From positions 1-64,000 of the forward strand of contig NZ_VJYD01000010.1 in NCBI RefSeq assembly GCF_007341385.1: DNA of 64,000 nucleotides, in the 5' to 3' direction. Source of the DNA: Flavobacterium daemonense. Its GTDB lineage: Bacteria > Bacteroidota > Bacteroidia > Flavobacteriales > Flavobacteriaceae. A program made the translations under genes and the position numbers. A model generated the notes under the pieces. The model did not search any database. It saw nothing but the letters and a program-made list of their open reading frames with translations, and was not told the origin of the DNA. Below are positions 36,268 through 46,160 of this stretch, piece by piece. How positions within the stretch are numbered: position 1 is the stretch's first letter; every line of letters starts with the position of its first letter.

Positions 36268-38271
36268 CTAAAACTTCATCTTCTGAATTCGGACTGCATT
36301 TAAAATTGCCAGTAAAGCTACGCCAACATCGGCAAAAACAGCTTCCCACATAGTTGCGAGTCCGCCGGCGCCAAGAATTAACACAAATGCTTTTACAGCA
36401 AAAGCTAAAGTTATATTCTGCCAAACAATCTTTTTGGTTTGTTTACCAATATTGATCGCCATCGCAATTTTGCTTGGTTTATCATCTTGAATCACAACAT
36501 CGGCAGTTTCGATTGCAGCGTCACTTCCAAGTCCTCCCATCGCAATTCCAACCGTACTTAAGGCAATTACAGGCGCATCATTTACACCGTCACCCACAAA
36601 AGCTACAGTTTCATTTTTTGCTTTGATTTCGTTTACTTTATTGACTTTATCTTCCGGAAGCAAATCTCCAAAAACTTTCGAAATACCCAATTTATCAGCA
36701 ACAAACTGCACAACATTCAACTTGTCGCCGCTTAACATTGTAACTTTTACTCCCAATGATTTTAATTTTGAAACGGTTTCTTGCGCATCTTCTTTAATTT
36801 CGTCAGCAATCGTTAAATAACCCGCGAATTTTTTGTCGTATGCAATTGCAATTGTGGTATAAACAATAGCAGACGGGTCAATATCATACGAAATCCCGTA
36901 TTTATCTAAAAGTTTGAAATTCCCAACATGAAGTTCTTTTTCATTCAAAGAAGCTTTTAAGCCATGTCCGGAAATTTCTTCAATATTTTTCAATTCGATC
37001 GACGAATCTGTTGGTCCAGCATAATTATGAATTGCTGTTGCAACAGGATGCGTGCTGTTGCTTTCTAAAACATTTACCAGTTTCAGAATTTCTTCTTTAT
37101 CGAAATCAGGTTTAATAACAACCTCTTGCACTTTAAAAACCCCTTCGGTCATGGTTCCTGTTTTATCAACCACAACATTTTGAATCGTAGAAATACTGTC
37201 TAAAAAATTACTTCCTTTGAACAGAATTCCGTTTCTGCTCGCCGCTCCTATTCCTCCAAAATAACCAAGTGGAATACTGATAACCAAGGCACAAGGACAA
37301 GAAATCACTAAAAAGACCAATGCTCTGTAAAGCCAATCGGCAAAAACATAATGCTCAACAAAAAACATTGGCAGCAGACAAATTGCGATTGCCAGATAAA
37401 CGACAATTGGTGTATAAATCTTGGCAAACTTTCGAATGAATAATTCGGCTGGCGCTTTTTTTGTCGTGGCATTTTGAACCAATTCCAGAATTTTTGACAA
37501 TTTGCTGTCGTTATAAGCAGTTGTTACTTTTACTTCGGCAATCGTAGTTCCGTTTATCATTCCGGCAAGAACAGTTTCGCCTTTTCTCTTTGTGCTTGGT
37601 GTACTTTCACCAGTTAAAGCTGCTGTGTTGAACGAAGCCGAATCCGATAATAATTCGCCATCCAAACCTAGTTTTTCACCAGCTTTCAACTGAATAATAG
37701 CTCCAATTTTGACATCTTTCGCCTTTACTCTTGTTGTGGTATTATTTTCTATAATATTTACCTCATCAGGACGCTGATCTAACAGACTTTTTATGCTTGA
37801 TTTTGCTCGTTTAACTGCCATTCCCTGAAAAGTTTCTCCAATCGTATAAAACAGCATAACCGCCACGCCTTCTGGATATTCACCAATCCCAAATGCTCCG
37901 ATTGTAGCAATACACATTAAGAAAAATTCAGAGAAAATATCGCCTTTTCTGATGCTTTCATACGCTTCTCTCAAAACCGGAAGTCCAACCGGAAGATACG
38001 CAATCACATACCAAGCAATTCTAACAAGACCGGTAAACCAATTCTGCGGAAAATAATTATCAAACCCAATCCCAATCAAAAGCAAAACAAACGAAATAAT
38101 CGACGGCAGGAATAATTTAAACAAACTGCCATCGGTATTGTGCTCATGATCGTGCCCATCATGGTCGTGTCCATTGCTTTCTGCGTGAGTGGGTTCATCA
38201 TCATGCGAACAAGCGCAGGAAGCTTTTGGTTTCGTTTTTATATTTTTTACTTCTATATCTTGATGTATCAT
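36268..38271 (-). CDS. Heavy-metal translocating P1B-type ATPase (Zn/Cd/Pb type)
   Basis: A 667-residue inner-membrane metal pump. Motifs: CPC at 325-327 followed by ALVISIP (the P1B-2 CPCx4SxP signature of Zn/Cd/Pb exporters), phosphorylated Asp369 in DKTGT, the nucleotide-domain HP of STHPVATA, and GDGVNDAPV. There is no ferredoxin-like metal-binding domain. The N-terminus instead has a CAC pair and a His/Asp-rich run (about 18-50) that probably captures metal. It is the last gene of the minus-strand czc cluster, separated from czcB by a 276-bp gap with a palindrome. Confidence 0.93.
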   Translation of the reverse strand: MIHQDIEVKNIKTKPKASCACSHDDEPTHAESNGHDHDGHDHEHNTDGSLFKLFLPSIISFVLLLIGIGFDNYFPQNWFTGLVRIAWYVIAYLPVGLPVLREAYESIRKGDIFSEFFLMCIATIGAFGIGEYPEGVAVMLFYTIGETFQGMAVKRAKSSIKSLLDQRPDEVNIIENNTTTRVKAKDVKIGAIIQLKAGEKLGLDGELLSDSASFNTAALTGESTPSTKRKGETVLAGMINGTTIAEVKVTTAYNDSKLSKILELVQNATTKKAPAELFIRKFAKIYTPIVVYLAIAICLLPMFFVEHYVFADWLYRALVFLVISCPCALVISIPLGYFGGIGAASRNGILFKGSNFLDSISTIQNVVVDKTGTMTEGVFKVQEVVIKPDFDKEEILKLVNVLESNSTHPVATAIHNYAGPTDSSIELKNIEEISGHGLKASLNEKELHVGNFKLLDKYGISYDIDPSAIVYTTIAIAYDKKFAGYLTIADEIKEDAQETVSKLKSLGVKVTMLSGDKLNVVQFVADKLGISKVFGDLLPEDKVNKVNEIKAKNETVAFVGDGVNDAPVIALSTVGIAMGGLGSDAAIETADVVIQDDKPSKIAMAINIGKQTKKIVWQNITLAFAVKAFVLILGAGGLATMWEAVFADVGVALLAILNAVRIQKMKF

Positions 38272-38391
38272 GGGAAAGTTTCAAGTTTTGTTTGTTTCAA
38301 GTTACAAGTTTAAACTTTGTCTAAATAATGTTCTAAATTTACGGCTTTTGTAGTAAAGTTTTTTATTAAAATAATTATTAAACGTACTATT

Positions 38392-38491
38392 TGTCATTTC
38401 GACGAAGGAGAAATCTCCACGAGAAGCTCTACAAAGATTGGATTTTAGGAACGGAGTTACTTGCGGAGATTTCTCCTCCGTCGAAATGACA
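38392..38491. repeat. 'GTCATTTCG' palindrome
   Basis: Arms of about 30 bp (TGTCATTTCGACGAAGGAGA at 38392 and its complement to 38491) enclose a 'gctctacaaagattgga' centre shared with the palindromes at 6435 and 9934. A 'ccctcaaaaccgcagctccttag' segment follows (to 38541). The gap separates czcB from the ATPase gene. Confidence 0.75.
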
Positions 38492-38547
38492 TAAAATGAG
38501 AAAAACCTCAGTCCCTCAAAACCGCAGCTCCTTAGCACCTAAAAAAA

Positions 38548-39789
38548 TCAATGCTCATGCTCTCCTCCGCCTTTCAGTGCAGACAATAAATAAAAAGCGC
38601 CTTTGATAACGATTTTAGCATTTTGTTCCTTTTCATTCACAAATTTGACTTCGGTAAAACCCAAATCGGTTGTGCCGGGAATTACTTCAATCGCCTTAAA
38701 ATGAATTTCCTTTTCTTTTGTTTTCTCATTTGTCTGTTTTTCTTCCTCGGCAAAAACAAAATATTTGTCGGCATTTTTCACAACGGCATCTTTTGGAAGC
38801 GCCGGAACTGTCGCGTTTGTAATATTGATATTTGCCGAAACATACATTCCCGGAATCAAGCCTTTTGCGTCGACAGGATCAATTTTAGCATGCACGGCAA
38901 CGGTTTTGCTTTCGTTTGAAAAAGATTTATTGATTCCGAAAATCTTTCCTTTGATCGATTTATTAGACTGATTTGTCAATACAAAATCAATTACTTGACC
39001 AATTGAAATTGAACCCAGATCTTTTTCGTAAACATTTAAATCCAAATGCATCTGACTGTTATCAACGACTTCAAACAGCGAAATTCCAGTATTTGCAAAA
39101 GCGCCTTTGGCAATATTGATTTTCCCTACGTAACCATTTATTGGTGAAACGATTGGAACTAAAGACGAACCTCCTTTAGCCGCAACATGCAAAGCATCTA
39201 ATTTGTTTTTTGCTGCTTGCGCACGAGCTCTTTCAGCCGCTAATTTTGCTTTTACTTCCTGAAATGTCTTTCGCGGATTTACGTTTTCATCACTCAAAGT
39301 TTTCTGGCGATTGTATTCTAATTGCAGATATTCCACATTTGCGATTGCCGACTGATATTCTTCCTGCATTTCAATTACTTCCAGATTTTGAATCGTTGCC
39401 AAAACTTTCCCTTTATTGACATAAGTCCCTTCCAAAACAAAAATATCTTTTACTGTACCGCCAATTAATGTCGAAACTTCAGCGGAGTTTTGCGGAGGAA
39501 CTGTCGTATAACCATTTGCTTTAATGATTTTATTAAGATTTCGATTTTCAACAAATCCTGTTTCAATTCCAACGGTTTTGTACTGTGATTCGGTTAAAGA
39601 AACTTCTGTACTTGATTTTTCTTCTTCATGAGTTTCTTCTGTTTTCTTTTCATTGCAGCTTAAATTAACCGCAAAGAGCGCAAAGATTACGCAAAGGACG
39701 CTAAGTTTAATTCCCTTGCGAACTTTACGCTTTGTCTTTGCGTGCTTTGCGGTTAAATACTCGGCTAAACTTTTAAATATATTTTTCAT
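38548..39789 (-). CDS. czcB: Heavy-metal RND efflux periplasmic adaptor (CzcB/CusB-like)
   Basis: A 413-residue membrane-fusion protein linking the CzcA pump to the outer-membrane channel. After an N-terminal signal with Cys45 as a probable lipidation site come the barrel-sandwich halves (VSTLIGGTVKDIFVLEGTYVNKGK near 108-131 and VSPINGYVGKINIAKGAF near 210), an alpha-helical hairpin between them (about 140-205) and C-terminal beta domains. Residues 12-43, covering the basic n-region and hydrophobic core of the signal, are encoded by an 'ACCGCAAAG' inverted repeat (39662-39757). It starts two bases after the TolC-like stop codon. Confidence 0.92.
   Translation of the reverse strand: MKNIFKSLAEYLTAKHAKTKRKVRKGIKLSVLCVIFALFAVNLSCNEKKTEETHEEEKSSTEVSLTESQYKTVGIETGFVENRNLNKIIKANGYTTVPPQNSAEVSTLIGGTVKDIFVLEGTYVNKGKVLATIQNLEVIEMQEEYQSAIANVEYLQLEYNRQKTLSDENVNPRKTFQEVKAKLAAERARAQAAKNKLDALHVAAKGGSSLVPIVSPINGYVGKINIAKGAFANTGISLFEVVDNSQMHLDLNVYEKDLGSISIGQVIDFVLTNQSNKSIKGKIFGINKSFSNESKTVAVHAKIDPVDAKGLIPGMYVSANINITNATVPALPKDAVVKNADKYFVFAEEEKQTNEKTKEKEIHFKAIEVIPGTTDLGFTEVKFVNEKEQNAKIVIKGAFYLLSALKGGGEHEH
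39662..39757. repeat. 'ACCGCAAAG' inverted repeat inside the czcB reading frame
   Basis: The left arm TTAACCGCAAAGAGCGCAAA and right arm ending CTTTGCGGTTAAA are near reverse complements, as in the intergenic copy at 3855-4017. The copy lies entirely within czcB codons 12-43 and stays in frame. Confidence 0.75.
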
Positions 39790-39791
39790 GA

Positions 39792-41036
39792 TTAATTGTT
39801 TTTGATGGTTGGAAATTGCAATTCGATGGCGCTTTGATTATAGCTGTGCGTGGCTTCTGCGTATTGTTTTTTAATATCAATTGCCTGATTCAAAAAACTG
39901 ATGTACGACCAATAACTCATATCGCCATTTGCATAACTTTTTTGTGCGGTTTCAATAATCTGATTGGCGTATTGCTGGCCTTCGTTTTGATAATATTCCA
40001 AGTTTTTCTGTTGTTTTTGGAAGTTGTTCTGCAGTTCTTCTTTTTGCAGATTCAGAATAATTTTATTCTTATTTAATGCCATTTCCGACTGCGAAATACT
40101 GATTTCAGCCGCTTTTGCTTTCGTTGTATTCACGCCCCCGAAAAGCGGAATCTGCAATCCTGCTGTAAAACCCTGAAAAAGTGATTCAGTATTGATGGTT
40201 TGGGCAAAATAACCCAAGCCTACTTTTGGCGTACGCAAAGCTTTAAACGTTCCGGCTTCTTTTTGATAAACCGAAATTTGCTGCTGATAAAAATCGGTCA
40301 TTAAAACTTCCGCTTTTGTATTCTGACTTTCGGTGAATTGAAACTTCAAGGAAACGGTTTCATCCGGAATTATATTTTCATCCGTCTGAACAAAAAACTG
40401 CAGCTGTTTCTGGTAAATTGCCAAATCGTATTGTAATTGTGCCTTTTGAGTTTCAATTTCTTTCACTTTTGCTTTGGCGCTAATCACTTCTATATTTCCG
40501 CTTTCTCCAGTTTTAAAACGGAGTTCGGCATTTTTTAGAAATTTGGTGTAAATCTCATTTAATTCGGAGTTCAACTTTTGAATTGAAACTCCATATAAAT
40601 ATTGATAATACGCCAATGTCACCGCTTTCTCCAATTCATATGACGATAAAGCTTTACGTTTTTCTGCCAGTTTTGCCAATTCTTCCTGCAATTGTCTATT
40701 GGCTTTTGTGATATTTCCTAACGGAAAAAATTGCTGCACGGAAACGTTATGGTCAAAATCGGCACTATTAAACTGGCCACCTTGATATTGCACCTGAAGC
40801 GGATCGGGCTGAAAAGCGGCTTTTTTCAAAAGTGTTTGTTTTTCAATTTCTTTATCGGCAATTTTTAAGTCTATGTTGTTTGTTTTGGCTAGTTCTATAG
40901 CTTTTTCCAGGCTGATAGATTGCTGTGCAAATGTTGCTGTGCTTGCCAATAGAAACGTAATTAACCGCAAAGTTCGCAAAGGAAGCGCGAAGTTCGCAAA
41001 GGTTATTTTTATTAAATTATATAGTAAATTTTTCAT
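39792..41036 (-). CDS. TolC family outer membrane efflux channel (CzcC-like)
   Basis: A 414-residue outer-membrane factor of the metal RND system. The mature protein shows two coiled-coil helical hairpin repeats (ISLEKAIELAKTNNIDLKIA near 40-59, and LQIPLFGGVNTTKAKAAEI near 285-303). The signal peptide ends ASTATFAQ at about residue 38. Codons 12-26 are encoded by one arm of the repeat at 40960-41094. It lies between czcA (36-bp gap) and czcB (2-bp gap). Confidence 0.9.
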   Translation of the reverse strand: MKNLLYNLIKITFANFALPLRTLRLITFLLASTATFAQQSISLEKAIELAKTNNIDLKIADKEIEKQTLLKKAAFQPDPLQVQYQGGQFNSADFDHNVSVQQFFPLGNITKANRQLQEELAKLAEKRKALSSYELEKAVTLAYYQYLYGVSIQKLNSELNEIYTKFLKNAELRFKTGESGNIEVISAKAKVKEIETQKAQLQYDLAIYQKQLQFFVQTDENIIPDETVSLKFQFTESQNTKAEVLMTDFYQQQISVYQKEAGTFKALRTPKVGLGYFAQTINTESLFQGFTAGLQIPLFGGVNTTKAKAAEISISQSEMALNKNKIILNLQKEELQNNFQKQQKNLEYYQNEGQQYANQIIETAQKSYANGDMSYWSYISFLNQAIDIKKQYAEATHSYNQSAIELQFPTIKNN

Positions 41037-41094
41037 TCTTTTAAATTTTTCTTTGTGTCCTTTGCGTAAACCTTAGCGCTCTTTGCGGTTAAAA
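40960..41094. repeat. 'ACCGCAAAG' inverted repeat spanning the czcA/TolC-like junction
   Basis: The left arm (40960-41002) lies in codons 12-26 of the TolC-like gene. The right arm (41051-41094) covers the intergenic DNA, the czcA stop codon and its last codons. A partial duplicate CTTTGCGGTTAAA at 41096-41108 extends the czcA tail. Confidence 0.75.
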
Positions 41095-44000
41095 TCTTTG
41101 CGGTTAAATCCACGTTCCAGCATTAAATACAAAATCGGTAAAACGATTAACGTCAATAAAGTCGCTGAGACTAATCCGCCTATAACAACCGTTGCTAAAG
41201 GCTTCTGTACTTCTGCCCCGCCGCTTGTCGATAACGCCATTGGCAAAAATCCTAACGAAGCCACAGACGCCGTCATTAAAACAGGACGCAATCTTGTTTT
41301 AGTTCCGATTAAAACTCTTTGCAATGGCTCTAAAATCCCTTCGGTTTTTAATTGATTGAAATAAGAAATCAAAACGATTCCGTTTAAAACCGCAATTCCG
41401 AACAATGCAATAAAACCAATTCCGGCCGAAATACTAAACGGCATTCCTCTCAGCGAAAGCGCAAAAACACCTCCAATTGCTGACAACGGAATCGCTGTAA
41501 AAATCAATAACGCCTGTTTGATGCTTTTAAAAGTAAAATGCAGCAATATCAAAATGAGCCCCAAAGCGATTGGCAGCGCAACCGAAAGTCTTTGTGTCGC
41601 TTCAATCAAATTCTCAAACTGTCCGCCGTAAGTCACATAATAACCCGAAGGAAGTTTAAAGTTTTTATCAAGTTTTTGCTGAATTTCCTCAACAACACTT
41701 TTAATATCTCGTCCGCGAACATTTAGCCCAACAGTAATTCTGCGTTTTCCGTCTTCGCGGATGACCTGCACGGGACCTTGTTCGTATTCAACAGAAGCCA
41801 CTTGAGAAAGTGGCACCTGTTGGCCATTTGGAAGCGGAATAAACAAATTGCTCACATCTGTAATATCACCGCGATTGTTTTCATCCATTCGTACAACAAC
41901 ATCAAATCTTTTGCTTTCATCATAAATTTTTCCGGCGCTTTCTCCTGCAAAAGATGAGCGGATAATTTGATTTATATCTGAAATATTGAGTCCGTAAAGC
42001 GCGATTTTATCGTAGTCGTATTTGATTGTAATTTGAGGCAATCCCGTCACTTTATCTGCCTTTAAATCTCCAATTCCTTCAATTCCTTTTATTTTAGAAA
42101 TAAGTTCTGTGGCTTTTGCATCCAAAATCTCTAAATCATCGCCAAAAATCTTAATCGCAATATCCGATCGGCTTCCGGTCATTAATTCATTAAAACGCAT
42201 TTGAATTGGCTGTGAAATCTCAATGTTAGCACCCGGAATCACTTCCATTTCTTCTTTCATCGCATTTGCCAAATCTTCCCAATTATGGTATTTTCCTTTC
42301 CATTCTTTTTTGTCTTTTAAAACAATAATCAAATCGCCACTTTCAATCGGCATCGGATCTGTGGGAATTTCTCCACTTCCAATTTTGGTTACAATGGTTT
42401 TGATTTCCGGAAATTTAGCTTTCAGAATTTGTTCATATTTTGTGGCGGTTTCTACCATCTGCGTAAGCGAACTTCCTGTCATAATACTTGCGTTGATGGC
42501 CAAATCTCCTTCTTCGATTGTCGGAATAAATTCGCCTCCCATATTTTGGAAAATAATAAATGCCAAAGCAAATAATCCAAGGGCAACAGAAAGAAATACT
42601 TTTCTAAGTTCTAGCGCTTTATTCAAAAGAGGCGTATAATGACTTTCCAGCCAAGCAATCATTCGGTCGCTAAAATTAGATTTATGTTCTGTTTTTTTCG
42701 AAAGAAACAAAGCACTCATCATCGGAATGTACGTCAATGAAAGAATAAACGCGCCAATAATCGCAAAACCAACCGTCATTGCCATTGGTTTGAACATTTT
42801 TCCTTCTGTACCAATCAAAGCCAGAATTGGCAGATAAACAATCAGAATAATAATTTCTCCAAAAGCGGCACTATTTCTAATTTTTGAAGCCGAATTATAG
42901 ACTTCTTCGTCCATTTCCTTCTGTGTGAGCTCTTTTTTATTTTTAACTTTTTGAAGATGATGCATGGTTGCTTCAACAATGATTACGGCGCCATCGACAA
43001 TGATTCCAAAATCTATTGCCCCGAGGCTCATTAAGTTGCCACTTACGCCAAAGGCATTCATCAAAATAACGGCAAACAACATTGCCAGCGGAATAACAGA
43101 TGCTACGATTAACCCAGCACGAAGATTTCCTAAGAATAAAATCAGCACAAAAATCACAATTAATGCGCCTTCCAAAAGATTCTTGGTTACGGTTTTTATG
43201 GAATTATCAACGAGTTTTCCTCTATCGATAAAAGCTTCGGCAACAACGCCTTCGGGAAGACTTTTGTTGATTTGAGCCATTTTTTCGTGAATTCGATCTA
43301 CAACAGCGTTGGAGTTTTCACCTTTCAGCATCAAAACCAAACCCGAAACGATTTCGCCTTTACCATCTTTTGTAGAAGCGCCGTAACGCAACGCAACGCC
43401 TTCACGGACTTGTGCTACATTGCGAACCAAAACTGGCGAACCATTTCGGTTTTTTACCACTACATTTTCAAGATCTTTTACGCCTTTTGCCATTCCGACA
43501 CCTCGGATAAAATACGTGTATTGCTCTTTTTCAATATAAGCGCCACCTGTGTTTTGATTGTTTTTTTCTAAGGCGTTAAAGATTTCTGTAATGGTCACGC
43601 CAAGACTGTTCAACATGTTTGGGTTAACAGCGATTTCGAATTGTTTTAGTTTTCCGCCCCAAGTACTAACATCAGCAACACCACGAATTCCTTGTAATTG
43701 CGGAATAATAATCCAATCTTGAATGGTTCGTAATTCGATTGCGCTGTATTTGTTTTCATAGCCTTTTTTGGCGTAAACATCATATTGATAAATTTCGCCT
43801 AAACCCGTTGTAATTGGTGCTAATTCGGGAGAATTTACATAATCTGGAATGTTTTCTTCGGCTTGTTTTAAACGCTGAAAAATTTGTTCGCGCGCCCAGT
43901 AAATATCAACGTTGTCTTCAAAAACAACGGTAACAACCGATAATCCGAAACGGGAAATACTTCGCAGTTCTATAATATTTGGAACTGTTTTTACAGCGCG

Positions 44001-44210
44001 TTCCAGCGGATAGGTAATCAACTGCTCCACTTCCTGACTTGCTAATGTTGGCGCTGTTGTAATAATCTGAACTTGATTATTTGTAACATCTGGCAATGCA
44101 TCAAGTGGCAAATTTTTAAGCGAATAGCTTCCCCAAGCTATTAAAACGAGGGTAAATAATAGTATAACGAATTTGTTTCGTATACTAAATTGAATGATTT
44201 TATCTAGCAT
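41073..44210 (-). CDS. czcA: CzcA/CusA family heavy-metal RND efflux pump
   Basis: A 1045-residue inner-membrane RND pump from the ATG at 44210 (MLDKIIQFSIRNKFVIL). An earlier in-frame ATG at 44243 would add 11 non-conserved residues. There are twelve membrane helices with two large periplasmic loops. The HME1-type proton-relay motif is Asp400/Asp406/Glu413 in DFGIIVDGAVIIVE, diagnostic of Zn/Co/Cd-type rather than drug pumps. The last eleven residues (FNRKDFNRKER) are encoded by repeat DNA and are a recent, non-conserved extension. Confidence 0.95.
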   Translation of the reverse strand: MLDKIIQFSIRNKFVILLFTLVLIAWGSYSLKNLPLDALPDVTNNQVQIITTAPTLASQEVEQLITYPLERAVKTVPNIIELRSISRFGLSVVTVVFEDNVDIYWAREQIFQRLKQAEENIPDYVNSPELAPITTGLGEIYQYDVYAKKGYENKYSAIELRTIQDWIIIPQLQGIRGVADVSTWGGKLKQFEIAVNPNMLNSLGVTITEIFNALEKNNQNTGGAYIEKEQYTYFIRGVGMAKGVKDLENVVVKNRNGSPVLVRNVAQVREGVALRYGASTKDGKGEIVSGLVLMLKGENSNAVVDRIHEKMAQINKSLPEGVVAEAFIDRGKLVDNSIKTVTKNLLEGALIVIFVLILFLGNLRAGLIVASVIPLAMLFAVILMNAFGVSGNLMSLGAIDFGIIVDGAVIIVEATMHHLQKVKNKKELTQKEMDEEVYNSASKIRNSAAFGEIIILIVYLPILALIGTEGKMFKPMAMTVGFAIIGAFILSLTYIPMMSALFLSKKTEHKSNFSDRMIAWLESHYTPLLNKALELRKVFLSVALGLFALAFIIFQNMGGEFIPTIEEGDLAINASIMTGSSLTQMVETATKYEQILKAKFPEIKTIVTKIGSGEIPTDPMPIESGDLIIVLKDKKEWKGKYHNWEDLANAMKEEMEVIPGANIEISQPIQMRFNELMTGSRSDIAIKIFGDDLEILDAKATELISKIKGIEGIGDLKADKVTGLPQITIKYDYDKIALYGLNISDINQIIRSSFAGESAGKIYDESKRFDVVVRMDENNRGDITDVSNLFIPLPNGQQVPLSQVASVEYEQGPVQVIREDGKRRITVGLNVRGRDIKSVVEEIQQKLDKNFKLPSGYYVTYGGQFENLIEATQRLSVALPIALGLILILLHFTFKSIKQALLIFTAIPLSAIGGVFALSLRGMPFSISAGIGFIALFGIAVLNGIVLISYFNQLKTEGILEPLQRVLIGTKTRLRPVLMTASVASLGFLPMALSTSGGAEVQKPLATVVIGGLVSATLLTLIVLPILYLMLERGFNRKDFNRKER

Positions 44211-44314
44211 TTGAAATATATAATGACATGAAAAATGAGACAAGAATTTGTCTGCTAGTTTTGTGGAAAATCCACAAGTCGTTAACTCGCTCCGAAGTTA
44301 TCGGGCAAGTGTCA

Positions 44315-44638
44315 TTATACTATTTGAGGAGGTTGCCAAATACTTCCGTAGAAATCGGAAATAAAAACAGAATTATAAGTTGGCAAAGCTGCAGTTATTT
44401 TGTTGCAAGCTTTAGAGAATTCGAAAACTACTGGAGGCTGGTAACTTAAAACCTGTGCTCCACAGCAATTGCAGGCACAAAATGGAGAACATAAATCATT
44501 GTCTTTGTCATGAGTATGATTTGCCTCAGATGAAAATTGGGCAGTTTTATGCATAGCACTGCTCACTTCCATATCTGCACAAGGCATATTTGAAAGTGCC
44601 ATCAAATAAATTGATAAGATTGCTGCAATCCATTTCAT
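44315..44638 (-). CDS. DUF6660 family Cys/His-rich secreted protein
   Basis: A 107-residue protein matching DUF6660, often the first gene of Bacteroidota czc-type clusters. A short hydrophobic signal (about 1-20) is followed by a histidine/cysteine-rich middle, HTHDKDNDLCSPFCACNCCG at about 42-61, a likely metal-binding segment. Its role may be periplasmic metal capture or sensing, by inference. A 104-bp gap separates it from czcA. Confidence 0.8.
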   Translation of the reverse strand: MKWIAAILSIYLMALSNMPCADMEVSSAMHKTAQFSSEANHTHDKDNDLCSPFCACNCCGAQVLSYQPPVVFEFSKACNKITAALPTYNSVFISDFYGSIWQPPQIV

Positions 44639-45023
44639 GCTTGTAAAATTAGCATTTATTTTTTAAAATGTAAATCATCGATATTGCTAAAAATGTAAAA
44701 CTGACTAAAATAGAATACGAATAACGCAGATGGAAACAGATAAAAAACAGATTTAAACACTAGTGTTATCTGTATGCTTATTGACACTTTAGCCTGCATA
44801 GTGAACGGTGATAAATTTATTTTTAATCGAATTTATAGTTTCACAAAAAAAAATGTTAGAGGTAAGAAAATTTCGTTAACTTTAACATTAATTAACACAT
44901 TATTAAGCCCTAACCTCCAATTATAATAAAACCTATTTAGCATACAGATAAAAAGATTTCAAAATAGCATTAGTACATATTTTTTCGCAGTTCAATTAAT
45001 TAACATTAAAAACACTCTAATCG
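44639..45023. other. 385-bp divergent gap upstream of the metal cluster
   Basis: An AT-rich gap between the divergent DUF6660 and outer-membrane protein genes. It must contain both promoters. The 12-bp perfect palindrome AACACTAGTGTT is at 44756-44767. No convincing -33/-7 pair or gene was found, and no metalloregulator gene is adjacent. Confidence 0.45.
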
Positions 45024-46148
45024 ATGAAATGTAATACCACACTAATATCAGCCTTTTTATTATTATTCAGCATGCAGATTTTTGGACAGGTTTATACCGA
45101 CAAAATTGTAGGAAAAAAAAATGCCGAATTAAAAGATAGTCTTAAAGTAGAGAAATACCCTTATGCATTACCGATCTGGGGAGAAAAAGTAGCTCAAAAA
45201 GGATATAAACTTCCCTATTCTGCTGGAGTTTCTGTTAATTATTTCTGGCAGGAATCCCAAATCGTAATTAATGATTTGAATATTGGTTTCAATCATGGTC
45301 CGCAATACAACTTGGATGAAATTGTTCGATTTGACAAATCAAGTGTAGAAGCTGGCGCACTTACGGTTCGTCCAGATGTTTGGCTGCTTCCCTTTCTAAA
45401 TATTTATGGAATTTTTGGAAAAGCAAATACATCCACAAAAATAAACGCCGGAATTTGGATTCCAGATGCCAATAACAACTGGTCAGAAGTTGCAAATTTC
45501 AGCACACAGGCAAATTTTAACGCCACTACTTTTGGTATTGGTATGACACCGACAATTGGTATTGGCGGAGGTTGGTTTGCTCTCGATATGAACATGGCTT
45601 GGACAGATATCAGTTCACTGGATAAACCTGCATTCTCCTATATTTTTGGTCCGAGGTTAGGTAAAACTTTCAAATTCAATAAATCAGAACAAAATATTGC
45701 TGTTTGGGTTGGAGCATTTAGAGTTCATATTTCTGGAGATACAAATGGAGATTTGCCTTTATCTGATTTTATTGATCTAAGCACCGCACAAGCAAAAGTG
45801 GACAGCGGTTTGCAAAAAGTAGCTGAAAATCAAACAAAAGTTGACAACTGGTGGGATAGCTTGAGTCCGGCAGAACAAAAAAATCCTGTAAATATTGCTA
45901 AACATACGACTGCAGACAGAGCCTTAGATCGTGCAGGAACTTTCCTTGCAACGCTGGACGGAGCATTGAGCACAGCTAGTGACTCATCTGTTCAGTATTC
46001 ACTTCAAAAAAGACCAAAAGACATGTGGAACTTCATTGTTGGGTCTCAATATCAATTCAATAGACATTTTATGTTTCGCGCAGAATGTGGTTTCTTAGGA
46101 AGCCGTACGCAAGTGCTAGGAAGTTTACAATATCGATTTGGACTGTAA
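45024..46148 (+). CDS. Putative outer-membrane beta-barrel protein, function unknown
   Basis: A 374-residue protein with a signal peptide (to about 22, QIFGQ). It has alternating amphipathic strands (KLPYSAGVSVNYFWQES, GWFALDMNMAWTDIS, IAVWVGAFRVHISGD) and an aromatic C-terminal strand (LGSLQYRFGL), all typical of barrels. An unusual helical insert rich in Ala, Lys and Asp (about 245-315) lies before the last strands. I do not recognise the family. The next gene, 12 bp downstream, is also a barrel protein, and the two probably form one operon. Confidence 0.65.
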   Translation: MKCNTTLISAFLLLFSMQIFGQVYTDKIVGKKNAELKDSLKVEKYPYALPIWGEKVAQKGYKLPYSAGVSVNYFWQESQIVINDLNIGFNHGPQYNLDEIVRFDKSSVEAGALTVRPDVWLLPFLNIYGIFGKANTSTKINAGIWIPDANNNWSEVANFSTQANFNATTFGIGMTPTIGIGGGWFALDMNMAWTDISSLDKPAFSYIFGPRLGKTFKFNKSEQNIAVWVGAFRVHISGDTNGDLPLSDFIDLSTAQAKVDSGLQKVAENQTKVDNWWDSLSPAEQKNPVNIAKHTTADRALDRAGTFLATLDGALSTASDSSVQYSLQKRPKDMWNFIVGSQYQFNRHFMFRAECGFLGSRTQVLGSLQYRFGL

Positions 46149-46160
46149 TCCATCCATTCT

